A stretch of 64,000 nucleotides of DNA from Ensifer sp. BR816 (GCF_000378985.1 NZ_KB905371.1:542380-606379), one strand, 5' to 3'. Positions 18,668 to 29,200 are shown, counted from the first letter of the stretch. Translations and numbers: made by a program. Notes: generated by a model not told the origin, from the sequence alone.

Positions 18668-18887
18668 GATGATCACTCGCTTGGAATGGCCGTCGGGCCG
18701 ATTGCCGAGGCGGTCATAGATGACATCTTCGCCAAAGTCTTGCTGGGGCGAGCGTGTTGCGAGAATGGTACCGGATGCGTACATCACCGCCGAATTTGCA
18801 TCGGCGAGGCGCCTGCCCGACCACGAGCCTCAGAAGATCGGCATCCCCCGGACCAGCTCGCGGAGTTAGCATGTGGCGCGGGGGTCT

Positions 18888-20207
18888 TCAGGCTGCGAGC
18901 AGGCCGTGCCAGCGCGTGTCGCGCGGCGACGGGCGGTGGTGCAGGCGGCGGTCGAGCAACCCGCGGGCCTTCACGGCCTCGCCGCTTCGCATGAGGGCGA
19001 GGAGAAGCATGTCCTCGATCATCTCGCGCTGCGCGCCACTGCCGCCGATGCGCACGACCTCGGCCGCAACCGGCTCCAGGAGACGGGCGCAGCCTGCGTA
19101 GTCCTCTTCCGCGAAGGACAAGGCGGCGCGGCAGATCGCCGGCACGACTGGCCCGGCGGGCAGGGCTCCGGCCTCGACCATGCCCGTCAACGCCTGCGCG
19201 CGCTGCTCGACCGCGCCCCTGTCGCCGACCGCCGCCGCGATAAGCGCCATATGGACATCGGCGAAGGCGAAGCCGGCCCTCTGGAAATATTCCCCGCAAT
19301 AAGTTGCCGCCTCCGCCCACAGGCCCGCCGGAACCGTGTGGCCATAGGCCTGGAGCCGCCACAGGAAAGAAGCCGTGTCGCTGACCACGTTGACCGGCAT
19401 TCCGGCCGTAACCGACGGCTGGATGTAATCCGCGTAGATCGAAAGCGCTCGCTCCGCATCACCGCGCTCGAGGGCGCCCAGCGCCGAGTGCCAGGCGATG
19501 TGGCTGTGCAGGATGCCAGTGCGGTCGTAGCGAGGCAGCCAGTCCGCGACCAGCCTCTCGGCGTCCTCGCCCGCGCCGCTCTCGTACATGGCGTGCGACA
19601 GCGCGTGCGCTGCGTTCGCGTTGTTGGTCCTGAGGTCGTAGCCGCGCTGCGTCAGCGCGCGTCCGAGCGTCACGTTGCCGTTCTCGGCATGGGCCCAGCC
19701 CCGGTAGGTGACGAACCACCAATCATCGGCGCCGTAGTGCTGGGCGAGGCGCTCACAGAGATCCACGCGCGCCTGGTCGTGGTCCGCCATCCCCGAGAAG
19801 GCGAAGAGCCCGAAGGCGCCGAGAGGCAGCGAGAGGATCAGGATGTCCCGCGGCCAGGTGTCGACGTGCGCGAGTGCCCGCTCCAGCGCCTTGGCCGACT
19901 GGCCGTTGATGGCAAGCGACAGCACCTCCACATGGCTCCGCTCCCGCTCGCTCCCGTGCCGGACTACGATCTCTTCCGCCGTTGCGATCCGCTCCTTGGC
20001 CTTGGCCAGTTCAGTGCGGATGGCGTGCAGGCGCGCACGCGCCGCATGGGCGAGTGCGAAATCCGGATCGGCTGCGATCGCCCCCTCCAAGGTTTCCGCG
20101 GCGCCGGGCCAGGTGGAGAGGAGCAGATCGATCCCCTCCCGGTAGCGTTCGGCCGCGAGGTCGGACGACGTCGAGAGTGGCAGGCCGCGGCTGTCGAGGT
20201 GGGTCAT
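18888..20207 (-). CDS. TTC38-like tetratricopeptide repeat protein
   Basis: A 439-residue soluble TPR protein. It opens with DSRGLPLSTSSDLAAERYREGIDLLLS, an N-terminal block shared by the TTC38 family, followed by helical repeats such as AIAADPDFALAHAARARLHA and AHALSHAMYESG. There is no signal peptide. The ATG at 20207 has GAGGA about eight bases upstream; a longer in-frame start lacks a ribosome site. The family occurs widely in bacteria and eukaryotes, and its biochemical role is unknown. It stands apart from the LysR gene by 220 bases with no clear operon partner. Confidence 0.8.
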   Translation of the reverse strand: MTHLDSRGLPLSTSSDLAAERYREGIDLLLSTWPGAAETLEGAIAADPDFALAHAARARLHAIRTELAKAKERIATAEEIVVRHGSERERSHVEVLSLAINGQSAKALERALAHVDTWPRDILILSLPLGAFGLFAFSGMADHDQARVDLCERLAQHYGADDWWFVTYRGWAHAENGNVTLGRALTQRGYDLRTNNANAAHALSHAMYESGAGEDAERLVADWLPRYDRTGILHSHIAWHSALGALERGDAERALSIYADYIQPSVTAGMPVNVVSDTASFLWRLQAYGHTVPAGLWAEAATYCGEYFQRAGFAFADVHMALIAAAVGDRGAVEQRAQALTGMVEAGALPAGPVVPAICRAALSFAEEDYAGCARLLEPVAAEVVRIGGSGAQREMIEDMLLLALMRSGEAVKARGLLDRRLHHRPSPRDTRWHGLLAA

Positions 20208-20372
20208 GGCAGGTTCCTCATTCCGGGATCGGGCAAACACCAGCGCCCATTGCGGGATGATTATACGGAATCGTCTCGTGGCTGTATTTTGACAATCTGC
20301 CAAATTATGTAGGATAACAGCCAAGTTGGAGGGCGGACGTGAGGCGCTCGTGGGCGCCCCAGAAGTTCGATT

Positions 20373-20909
20373 TTAGCCAAGACGCTTAGCAAGGGTTTCG
20401 GCGAGCGGTACGGCAGAAGCCGGGCTCTGACCCGTCATCAGGACGCCGTCGACGACGACGTTCGGTTCCCAGATCGCCTTGCTCTGGTAGTTGGCACCGC
20501 GGTTCTTGAGCTCGTCTTCGAGCGAGAACAGCAGGTGGTGGAGCAGTTCAATCTCGGTGTCTTCGGCATTCTTGAAGCCGGTGAGGTTGACTCCGTTCAC
20601 GAGGTACTGGCCATCGTCCTTCTTGACGTCGCGCAGGATCGCCGGCGCATGGCACACCATGGCGATCGGACGACCCGCCTTGTGGAACTCACGGATCAGC
20701 TTGATGGCGAAGGAGTCGGAAGCCAGGTCCCAGAGCAGGCCGTAACCACCGGGGAAGAAGACAGCGTCGAACGTGCTGTAGTCGATGCTGCGCAGCTTGC
20801 GGGTATTGCGGGCTGCAAACATCGCCACCGGATCGGCCAGGAAGCGGTCAGTGTATTCGGTGGTGAATGGCGCCTTCATGCTGAGCAGGTCGATCGGGGC
20901 TTCGCCCAT
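20373..20909 (-). pseudogene. 5'-truncated DJ-1/PfpI-family protein (duplicate of the 62.9 kb gene)
   Basis: 178 codons that match residues 56-233 of the complete DJ-1/PfpI protein at 62925-63626 almost without change (for example AMVCHAPAILRDVKKDDGQYLVNG and the final MTGQSPASAVPLAE). The first 55 residues, including the conserved active-site Glu of the family, are missing. Similarity breaks at GEAPID, just before 20905, where unrelated sequence with a group II intron-like stretch begins. The catalytic Cys-His pair is still encoded, but the fold would be incomplete. A nearby ATG makes the frame look intact, yet it is best read as a truncated copy. Confidence 0.8.
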
Positions 20910-20959
20910 CGCACGTGGTAGTTAGTTGGGCCGCGCAAGCAAGTCAGGTGCCCGAATCT

Positions 20960-21130
20960 GGATCAAGGAATTTTGTCCGCCTTCGCCGCATGCATGGGTG
21001 TGCGCAGTGCAAAGGCGGCGCTTTTCCAGTGGGTGCAAGTCCCACCCGGCAACCGCTCCAGCCGGAACCAATCGGAGCAGGCATGGAGGAGACAACATCT
21101 CACAAGCCTCGAAAAGGTCGCCAGGCCTGA
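20960..21130 (+). other. Possible 5' fragment of a group II intron
   Basis: The stretch around 21028-21090 has GTGGGTGCAAGTCCCACCC followed by GGCAACCG, a compact hairpin-rich pattern like domain I of bacterial group II introns. No intron-encoded reverse transcriptase and no domain V hairpin follow, so this would be a dead 5' piece. It sits exactly at the break of the truncated DJ-1/PfpI copy. Confidence 0.35.
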
Positions 21131-21213
21131 TATGGATGGGCGAGCGCGTAATGTCAGTAATTGCGCAAAGTTCGTTATTGTGGGCATCCTATGAGGCAAT
21201 AGGAGATGTTAAC

Positions 21214-21453
21214 ATGAACGTATCCATTGGTGACCGCTGGGAAGCGTTTGTATCCAGCATCGTCAAGGACGGCCGTTACGGGTCTGCCAGCGAAGTTGTG
21301 CGTGAAGGTCTGCGTCTGGTCGAAGAACGCGAACAGAAGGCTCTGACCACCCTGCTCAATAAATCGATTGCCAATGGCGGTGAAGCGTCGGATGCCGACA
21401 TTGACGCTGCGCTGGAGGCCAAGGCCGCCCAACTGACCAAGGAAGGCTTCTAA
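21214..21453 (+). CDS. parD: ParD-family type II antitoxin
   Basis: A 79-residue protein of the ParD/CC2985 type. The N-terminal ribbon-helix-helix has MNVSIGDRWEAFVSSIVKDGRYGSASEVVREGLRLVEERE, and the acidic C-terminal tail would wrap the toxin. AGGAGA lies eight bases ahead of the ATG. The RHH domain of this family autoregulates the operon. It lies two bases ahead of a broken parE, so it may persist as an orphan antitoxin that could neutralise a related toxin elsewhere. Confidence 0.88.
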   Translation: MNVSIGDRWEAFVSSIVKDGRYGSASEVVREGLRLVEEREQKALTTLLNKSIANGGEASDADIDAALEAKAAQLTKEGF

Positions 21454-21455
21454 GC

Positions 21456-21769
21456 GTGCCGCAGCTTCGTATGCTGCCTTCGGCACTCTCTGATCTGGTC
21501 AATATTTTCGAATACATAACCCGGCGGCAGCTTGGTCGTGGGACGCCGCTTTGTCGGGGAACTTCGGCAAAAATGCCGACACTGGCCGACCTTCCCGGTA
21601 CCCTCGGCCGATCGCGGCCGGAGTTGCGTAAAGATGTCCGCAGCTCGGCGTTCAAGGGATAGGTCATCTTCTTCCGCGCTACGTCAACGAACGTTTCGAG
21701 GTAGTCAACATCATCGAGGGACACCGCGATATCGACGAACTGTTTTCGCCGGGCAATACGGACAAGTAA
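21456..21769 (+). pseudogene. parE: Broken ParE toxin gene
   Basis: Pieces of a ParE/RelE-fold toxin in different frames: LPSALSDLVNIFEYITRR, then VVGRRFVGELRQKCRHL one frame over, then LPGTLGRSRPELRKDVRSSAFKG in the first frame, an in-frame TAG at 21660, and the tail YVNERFEVVNIIEGHRDIDELF in another frame, ending at TAA 21767-21769. At least three indels and one stop codon are needed. ParE toxins inhibit gyrase. This copy cannot be made, unlike its intact antitoxin partner. Confidence 0.8.
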
Positions 21770-22122
21770 CACCCGAGATCCACCTAACCTAACTGCCTGT
21801 GCCTTTACTGCTATCGCGGGTTCCGATGTGGCTTTTACTTACCGATTGCAATTGCAGCGCTAAGCTGAAATTTCGCCGCTCGCTTTTTACCTTGCGGTTT
21901 CAGCGCGGGGCGGGGAGGGAGCTGTAGTTTTGGCCGCGCTGGCACGCTCTAGAACGAACGCTTATCGACGATCGCTGCTCGCAAGTGCCTAAGTTGCTGT
22001 TGATGTTCGATATTGCAATGGCCTGGCAAAAAGTGACGCGCTGAAATCGTTAGCGGTAAATCGTCCGGCCTTTGTCGTCTAAACTCGACGGTGATATGAG
22101 AATTTTCGGTTTGAAACGGTAA
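21770..22122. other. Gene-free stretch
   Basis: About 350 bases with no frame that reads as protein on either strand. Local AT content is higher near 21830-21870. No repeat or tRNA is seen. Confidence 0.4.
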
Positions 22123-22440
22123 AGTAGAACCCACAGAAAGGCTTACGTCGACATACTGCGTTTTGCGCTTTCCGAAAACAAGATGGTCGAACTCTCGGAG
22201 CGGATATTCGAGTTTCCTGTCGCCTTGGAATTGGGCATCGCGACACGTTCTGGATGGTCTTTCATGGAGTTGGGACTTTCGCGAATATCTGCCGCAGCGC
22301 TGCAAGCGCAGTTTCCCGACACAAATCTCAACGTCGAGAATGCCCGAAAGTGGCTTGCCGCGGCGCCATTGGAGCAATTTAACTTGAACCCTATCATCCT
22401 TGATGAAGTGAAACGATTGGGGCTGACGGCCGCGGCATGA
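22123..22440 (+). pseudogene. C-terminal remnant of an unidentified larger protein
   Basis: The frame is open from just after a TAA at 22120 and gives about 105 residues, AYVDILRFALSENKMVELSERIFEF then PVALELGIATRSGWSFMELGLSRISAAALQ and a final LNPIILDEVKRLGLTAAA. The composition is convincingly protein-like and helical, and the run starts without a good start codon. It therefore looks like the tail of a bigger gene, possibly a helicase or other defence-type protein lost from the left edge of the following island. I do not recognise the family with certainty. Confidence 0.4.
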
Positions 22441-22556
22441 CCTGATCCGCGCTCCGCCACTCGTAGCCTCCGACCTGCACAGGCGGCCCACGAGGCTTGA
22501 AATTGGTGGCGCACAATTGTCGTGTTTTCAAAGCCTTTTCAGATTATGAGTTGTGC

Positions 22557-24845
22557 ATGATTTTCGTCGATCGTTCCGTCCTGCCGATACCCCGCGTCCT
22601 GGTGTCAGAGCGAGCGGAGGACGCGCGCGCTAAGATCCGCAGTCTGCTTCAGTCCAGTTCGGCCGAACATCTTTCCCAGCTGCGCATCAGCTTCGACCCG
22701 CAGATCTATGTCGCGGCCCGACCGGACCTGATGCGGCTGTTCAATGGAAAGTGCGCCTATTGCGAATCGAAGATCGACGCGAGTGGGCCCGGAGAGATCG
22801 AGCATTTCCGTCCAAAGCAGGGCGCGCGGTCTGAAAGCCTGAAGCGCGACCATCTGCATTACGCCTGGCTTGCCTACGAGTGGGAGAATCTGCTGGTCAC
22901 CTGCATCGACTGCAATCGGGTGCGATCCTACGCCAATGGCAGGGCTGGAAAAGGCGACAACTTTCCACTGCAGGGGCCGCGGGCGCCGCTCCTGGCCGAT
23001 ATCGGCATGTGTCGTGCGATCGAAGAACCTTTCCTGATTGATCCATGCTTCGACCGACCGGAAGAGCATCTGTCGTTTCAGTCAGATGGACTTTGCCGGC
23101 CATTCACCCCGCGAGGTCAGGCCACCGTCGACATCCTCGGGCTCAACATTCGGGAAGCTCTGGTCGTTGAGCGCCGTGCGGCGTGGGTAAACGCCACCGA
23201 GATGTCTCGCATGCTGATGTTGGAAATCTCGTCGGGTGGACCGGCCGATCGGACGATCGCGCGCATGCAGGTGAAGATCGACGGCAGCGAGGCCTACACG
23301 GCCGTCTACCGGGCTGCCTTCCAGGAGACCTGGGACAGGCTGCGCAAGCACGGCATAGATGTCGTGACTGGTCCCGACGGTATACCGATCATCAGCGACG
23401 GGGCAGCGGTCGAAACCGCCATCCATCAAGGAATTCTTGAAGAGGAGCCGCAATCGCTACCAGCGCCTCCCGTCGTTCAGACACGAGCGCCCCTGCCACG
23501 CTTTCCGGGAAAGGAGTTATTGCCGATCCACGCACGCGAACGCATCCGTCGAATCGAGATCCGCAATTTCAAGTCATTGGACAGTCTCGACATCGACATG
23601 CCGGCCGAGACCGTCGCCGAAGATCGCCGCACGGGCGCGCTGGTAGTACTCGGCGAAAACGCGACGGGCAAGAGCACCATACTCCAGGCGATCGCCTTGA
23701 CGCTGCTCGGAACGACTGAAATCGGCAAGCTCGGGCTCGATGGACGCAGCTTCCTTCGCCGCGACAACGACTGGCAGCTGCCGTCGTCCAATGCACCTGC
23801 CGAGGTTCGCATCGTCTTCGAAAAGCCCGGACTTGTCCAGGAACTGACGATCGATCCGGAAACCGGCAAGTTTGAAGGGTCGAGCGAGCCTGCAACCGTC
23901 CTGCTCGGCTACGGGCCTCGGCGCTTCTTTGCCGAAGGCACGGGTGCAAGGCGGGCGCGTTCGCCGTCTTCGCGGGTCAAGACCCTGTTCGATCCGATGG
24001 CAGTGATCACCAATCCGTCGCCTTGGCTGAAATTTTGCAAGCGCCCGAGCTATGACGAAAGTATTGGGGCGTTGCGCAAGCTGCTCGCCCTGCCGGACGA
24101 AGCTTTCGTCGCGCGGCCGGAACCCGGTCAAGAGCGGGACGGCGAGATCATGTTCGAGCTCGACGGCAATGCCTCGCCGCTTGATCGCTTGAGCGACGGC
24201 TACAAGACGACCGTTGCGATGGGTGTCGACGTCATGCGGGAGATGTTGCGCTATTGGCGCTACCTGGAGACCGCACGAGGCATCGTCCTGATCGACGAGG
24301 TCGAAACCCATCTCCATCCGCGCTGGAAGATGCGCATCATGCAGCGTTTGCGAAGTGCTCTGCCGCAGACCCAATTCATTGTCACGACACATGATCCGCT
24401 CGTCCTTCGTGGCATGTACGACGGCGAGGTCAGAGTTCTTCGCCGCGAGCCCGTTGGAGGGTCCGACGCGACACGCGTCGAGCTCGTCGACGATCTTCCT
24501 AATGTCCAGGGATTGTCGATCGAACAGCTTCTGACCTCGGATCTTTTTGGACTGTTCACCACTGAGGATCCAGCAGTCGAAGCGGAGTTGATCCGCTACA
24601 CCGCCCTTGCCGCCAAGGCTGACCGGTCGGCTGAAGAAGACATCGAGCTCGATCGACAACGGGGAAATGTCGCTCGGCAGTTGCGCCTGGGCGACACCCC
24701 GGCACAAAGGCTCGTCCAGGATGCCGTCGGCCAATTCCTGGAAAGCAGCCGAAATACACGTCGCGACGACCGCCGGCAAGCCTCGCAGGCGGCAATCGAC
24801 TATGTGATGGGGCTCTGGTCGTCAGGCGAGAACGAGGACCGATGA
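22557..24845 (+). CDS. HNH nuclease-SMC/RecF-like ATPase fusion (Septu-like)
   Basis: A 762-residue two-domain protein. Residues 1-140 hold an HNH nuclease of the PtuB/TIGR02646 type: C66-x-x-C69 (CAYC), E82-H83 in IEHFRPK and C116-x-x-C119 (CIDC). Residues 325-640 are an ABC/SMC-type ATPase as in PtuA: IEIRNFKSL, Walker A GENATGKS (366-373), signature LSDGY (545-549), Walker B IVLIDE (E581) and TTHDPLVL (610-617). All motifs are intact. In known Septu the two activities are separate proteins. The ATG at 22557 is preferred over a TTG at 22497 because MIFVDRS is the usual HNH start. It overlaps the next HNH gene by four bases (ATGA). An anti-phage role is inferred. Confidence 0.85.
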   Translation: MIFVDRSVLPIPRVLVSERAEDARAKIRSLLQSSSAEHLSQLRISFDPQIYVAARPDLMRLFNGKCAYCESKIDASGPGEIEHFRPKQGARSESLKRDHLHYAWLAYEWENLLVTCIDCNRVRSYANGRAGKGDNFPLQGPRAPLLADIGMCRAIEEPFLIDPCFDRPEEHLSFQSDGLCRPFTPRGQATVDILGLNIREALVVERRAAWVNATEMSRMLMLEISSGGPADRTIARMQVKIDGSEAYTAVYRAAFQETWDRLRKHGIDVVTGPDGIPIISDGAAVETAIHQGILEEEPQSLPAPPVVQTRAPLPRFPGKELLPIHARERIRRIEIRNFKSLDSLDIDMPAETVAEDRRTGALVVLGENATGKSTILQAIALTLLGTTEIGKLGLDGRSFLRRDNDWQLPSSNAPAEVRIVFEKPGLVQELTIDPETGKFEGSSEPATVLLGYGPRRFFAEGTGARRARSPSSRVKTLFDPMAVITNPSPWLKFCKRPSYDESIGALRKLLALPDEAFVARPEPGQERDGEIMFELDGNASPLDRLSDGYKTTVAMGVDVMREMLRYWRYLETARGIVLIDEVETHLHPRWKMRIMQRLRSALPQTQFIVTTHDPLVLRGMYDGEVRVLRREPVGGSDATRVELVDDLPNVQGLSIEQLLTSDLFGLFTTEDPAVEAELIRYTALAAKADRSAEEDIELDRQRGNVARQLRLGDTPAQRLVQDAVGQFLESSRNTRRDDRRQASQAAIDYVMGLWSSGENEDR

Positions 24846-25795
24846 TCGCGGTGGAAAAGCCCGAAGCGTTGCAGGCCGTCGACGCTGCGCTCGATGCAAT
24901 TTTCGCGACCGACCAGCAAACTGAGCTGCAGCGTGCGCGGGACTACTACGGGTCGATCCCGCCGCCGACCAAGGCCTATCCGTTTTCGCGCTACAGGGCG
25001 TGGGAGGTTTGCAGTGCATTGGACACGCTTTTTCGTGAGAAATGCGCCTATTGCGAGAGCAGTTATCGTGCCGTTGATTCTCGCGATGTCGAGCACTTTC
25101 GTCCGAAAGGCGGGGTGTCGGAATCGCCGCTTCATCCCGGTTACTGGTGGCTGGCTGCCAAGTGGTCGAACCTGCTGCCAAGCTGCCCGCCGTGCAATCA
25201 GAGACGTCGGCAGTTGACCTACGATCCGGGCATGGCGCTTGAGGAGTTCGAGCGTTTGCGGCTGATCGAGCCCGATGCCCTATCTGGAAAGGCGAATTCG
25301 TTCCCTGTCCGTAGCAGCAATTGGATCGCCCAAGAAAATGGCGACATCTCGTTGGAAGACCCTTTGCTGATCAACCCGTGTGAACGGGACCCCCGCAATC
25401 ACCTCGTTTGGGTCTTCGATTGGGATCGTGAAGAGGTTCTCTGGGAGGCGGAGGACGTAATCGCCTCGGTCAAACCCCGTCTCGTCGCGGGCAATGACGA
25501 TCCTTACGCGAAGGCATCCATCGCCATCTATGGCCTCAACCGCGGCGGCTTGATCCGAGAGCGAATGGCATGCGTCAAGCTTATGCAACTTGCTCTCGCC
25601 GGTGTCGCGGACATTATGATGGATCTTGTCGAAAGCCCGCCCGGTCCCCAGCACGACAGGCTGATCGCGCGGCTTCAGCGGTACCGTGACAGGTTTCAAG
25701 CCGCGTTCACCGCGGGCGACAGACCTTATGCCGGCATGGCACGGGCATTCGAAGTTGAATTCGAAGCTGACCTCAGGCGCAGTCTTGGAGCGTAA
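24842..25795 (+). CDS. HNH endonuclease (PtuB-like)
   Basis: A 317-residue stand-alone HNH protein. The zinc and catalytic pattern C68-AY-C71, E84-H85 in DVEHFRPKGG and C115-PP-C118-N repeats that of the fused domain encoded just upstream. After the HNH region comes EDPLLINPCERDPRNHLVWVF, a segment also seen in the fused protein as PFLIDPCFDRPEEHLSF, so the two nucleases are homologous beyond the core. It is translationally coupled to the fused ATPase gene through an ATGA overlap. In Septu systems the PtuB nuclease associates with the ATPase and degrades DNA upon phage infection; here two different HNH modules would be in one system. Confidence 0.83.
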   Translation: MIAVEKPEALQAVDAALDAIFATDQQTELQRARDYYGSIPPPTKAYPFSRYRAWEVCSALDTLFREKCAYCESSYRAVDSRDVEHFRPKGGVSESPLHPGYWWLAAKWSNLLPSCPPCNQRRRQLTYDPGMALEEFERLRLIEPDALSGKANSFPVRSSNWIAQENGDISLEDPLLINPCERDPRNHLVWVFDWDREEVLWEAEDVIASVKPRLVAGNDDPYAKASIAIYGLNRGGLIRERMACVKLMQLALAGVADIMMDLVESPPGPQHDRLIARLQRYRDRFQAAFTAGDRPYAGMARAFEVEFEADLRRSLGA

Positions 25796-26243
25796 ACTAT
25801 TCTGTCGCCACAGTCCGCAGTCGGCCCTATATCGGTTATCCGATGTAGGCGAAGCCGACATCTCACAGCGAGGAATTTCAGAGGCTTATCTTCTTCAATA
25901 AGAGGGTCGTAGGTTCCAATCCTTTCAAGAGCAAAGGGCGGATCTGGTCGCGGCAGCACACCGATCGGCCGGACGAGCAGCGCATTGATCGCGCCCGCCT
26001 TTCGTTCCAGCTCAGAGTTTGATCGCATTCGCCGACGCTGTGCAGTCATCACGAGCAACCGCTTATTTTCAAGAAGAATGCATGACAATCCAGGTTGTTG
26101 ATCATATCGTTAAGCATCCTGAGGTTTTAGTCTTGTAATTCTAATCGATCGGGAAAACCGTCGCATGTAGGGGTGGTTTGAAAGGCTCTGGTCTTTCTCA
26201 ACCCGTTTGGCGTCACGGGTCCCAACCCTTCTGAGGCTCGTGG
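25796..26243. other. Intergenic region before the helicase; holds a tRNA-3'-end-like stretch
   Basis: About 450 bases with no gene. It is AT-rich from 26090 to 26150 and probably carries the helicase promoter. At 25904-25936 there is a GGTTCCAATCC-type stretch resembling the T-arm and 3' end of a tRNA; an imperfect copy occurs at 38996-39030. No cloverleaf can be folded from either. Confidence 0.4.
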
Positions 26244-29200
26244 ATGACGCAATCATGTTTTGAAGCGATGTCGGAAGCGATGTCGATCCGTCTTGAACAT
26301 CGCGACGAGACGGGGAAGGTCAGCCACGCCGGTCTGAGGAAGACGCAGTTGGCGGCGGCATATGCGGGGGCCGCGCACGCCCTTCATTCTCAAGAGGCTG
26401 CGACGATCGCCATGCCGACCGGCACGGGCAAGTCAGCGGTTATGATTCTGGTTTCGGCGCTCGTCAAGGCGCGACGTGTCCTCGTAATCGTTGCGTCCGC
26501 ACGCCTTCGCGAAGAGCTCGCGGAAAAATTCAGCGAAGTCGATCCGTTTCGCAGGCTGGAGATGCTGAAGAGCAAGATCGCGCCCAGGGTGAGAAGGGTC
26601 TATAATCGCATCACAGACGAGGCCGGCTGGCGGGCGCTCGAGGAGGCCGATGTCGTTGTCGGGCTGCCACAAACCTTGAGCCCCGCCTACAAGGGCGTTT
26701 GCCCGCCACCGAGCGGCTTCTTCGATCTGGCTTTGATCGACGAGGGACACCATGCGCCGGCGGAAACCTGGCGCAAATTGATCGAGGATCTCGGGCCGAT
26801 ACCGAAGCTCCTGTTTTCCGCAACCCCCTACCGGCTTGATCGGCGCAGGATGCCAGGCTCGATCATTCATACCTATTCGGCGCGGGCGGCCTACAAGGAC
26901 GGTGTCTTTGGAAAAATCGTCTATCACGCCGTCGCTCCGGGAGGCGGCGAGACGCCGGACCAGGCCATCTGTCGCGCCACCTTGGCCCGGTTCAAGGAAG
27001 ACAGGGAGAAAGGTCTCGATCACCGATACATGGTGAAGGCGTCGACCAGGCGGCGCGCGCAACAATTAAAGAAACTTTACGAGGCAGAAGGCGCGCGTAT
27101 TGCGGTCGTCACTAGTTCCTACGCAAAGAAGACGAATGACCGGGCCGTCGAAAGGCTAAGAGCTGGGGAGCTTGATGGTCTGATCTGCGTGCGAATGCTG
27201 GGTGAAGGTTTTGACGAGCCGAGACTTAAGATTGCTGCCCTGCATGATCCTGACAAATCCTTGCCGATCACCTTGCAGTTCATCGGTCGGTTCGCGCGAA
27301 CGACTGAGAAGAACATAGGTCAGGCGAGCTTTCTTTCGGTCCCGGAAGTTACTCATGTGGTTGATGACCTGAGAGCGCTTTATCGGCGCGATTCGATCTG
27401 GAATGAGATTGTCGCCTCCCAGGCAGATGGTGCAATCATCGGTGAACAGGCGCACGAAGACTATGCGAACCGGATCCGATCGACCGGAAGGGTCGCAGCC
27501 AGAGAACCGTTAAGCGAGGCCTTTTGGGAGCAGCTTCGACCACGGCAGAAAGCCGACGTATTCGATTGCAGGGGTGTGCAGATCGACATGTCGAAGATGA
27601 AAACCGCATTCGACCGTCTCTACTTGCACTATGCACTCGAAAACGAAGACACGGCGATCCTCGTGACCGAGAAGCCCGGCACGCCCAGCTGGCTGGTCGG
27701 CGATGCCATCGCGACAGAAAGCATCCATCTTCACTTGGCATATTACAGCAAGAGCTGTGATCTGCTTTTTTTCCATGCATCCGCCGACGATGTTACCTTG
27801 CGCGATAACTGCATCCGCGCGTTGGCAGGTAAATCATTGCGAGGCGTTCTGTTTCGCGATCTCGCTCGCGTGTTTGCGGGCACGAAGCTCCTCGCCCCCT
27901 TCAATGTCGGCTTGCGCACTAGGCAATATGGCGACGGCGCCGAGAGTTATCGCTCCTCCGCAGGCAGAGCTGCGGGAGATGCATTTGGCGCAATGGAAGC
28001 GGTTCGCTATGTGCGTGGCCATCTCGCAGCGAAAATCGACGACGATGAAATATTGGGGATGAGTGAATCGTCAAAACTGTGGGGCGGGCAAAATGTCTCG
28101 GTGCAAGAATTCGCGCAATGGTGTGAACGGCTCGGAGCAGCGATCCGGTCCGACAGCGATCCGAGGGGCAGGCGAGGCTATTTCGGCGTGCCCTTTGTCG
28201 TTCCGCTCAGCGAAATTCCGGCGAGGGTCGTGGCGGCCGACTGGCCTCTCGATGTCTATTCGAAACCACTCACGCTCGTTCGTGTTTCCGAAGTTCCGTT
28301 CCCCTCGACCAGGTTGCAGGATCCGGCAGATGAGGTTTCGCCGGTCCCTTCTCCGCTGTCGCTGCTGCTTGATTGTGCAATCGAAATTGCGTCACGCCCG
28401 CAGCCGAGCGATCAGATGAGTCTGCGGATCCGCTGGGCCAGCGGCTATACCACGGTCAGCTACCAGCCGGGTGCGCGCCCGGTTTTTCGGCCCACAGAGC
28501 GAAAGAGCGGAACAGGATTTGTCCCAACGGATCAGCTCCTGGTGAGGCGTGGTGGCAATTACGAAAAATTCCTGGACTTCATCAACGCACGACCGCCAAC
28601 ACTCTATTCCATTGATGGGGCGATCATCGTGGGAGCCGAAGGGACAGAGCCGCTGGCGGAGCTGCCACTCGTCCCTTCTGAGGAAACGTTCGTCGAGAAG
28701 ATCTGGCCCGCAACGGTCGATATCAGAAAGGAACGTTTGTCCGACGAGTTCCCGCGCAGAATCGAAAGCATACAAGACGAGATCGCGCGCGAGCTCATCG
28801 CTGAAGGGTTCGATGTCGTCTTTCATGACGATGGAAGCGGTGAATTGGCCGACCTGATTACAATCCGCCAGATTGCATCGGAGGCATTGCTGCAGGATGT
28901 CGAGATCACCCTTTGGCACGCTAAATATTCCGGTTCTGACGATCCGGGACGGCGACTGCAGGATCAGTATGAGGTGCTCGGTCAAGCCATCAAAAGTGGA
29001 CGTCGCCTGACCTATTCCGCGGTTCGGGCGCATATCGATCGGCGCCATCAGAAGGGTGGCGACCATAAGTTTCTGGCGGGCGACATCGACATGATGCGTC
29101 TGCTCCTCTCTGGCGATGCGATGCAGAAATATCTCTATCGCATCAAGGTCGTGCAGCCGGGAACGTCGATTTCAAAGGTGTCGGCCGACATCAAGCAGAT

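Noticed and set aside
25890..25940. Possible tRNA gene
   Set aside because: Only a T-arm-like stretch is present. I could not fold an acceptor, D-arm or anticodon arm here or at 38990-39030.
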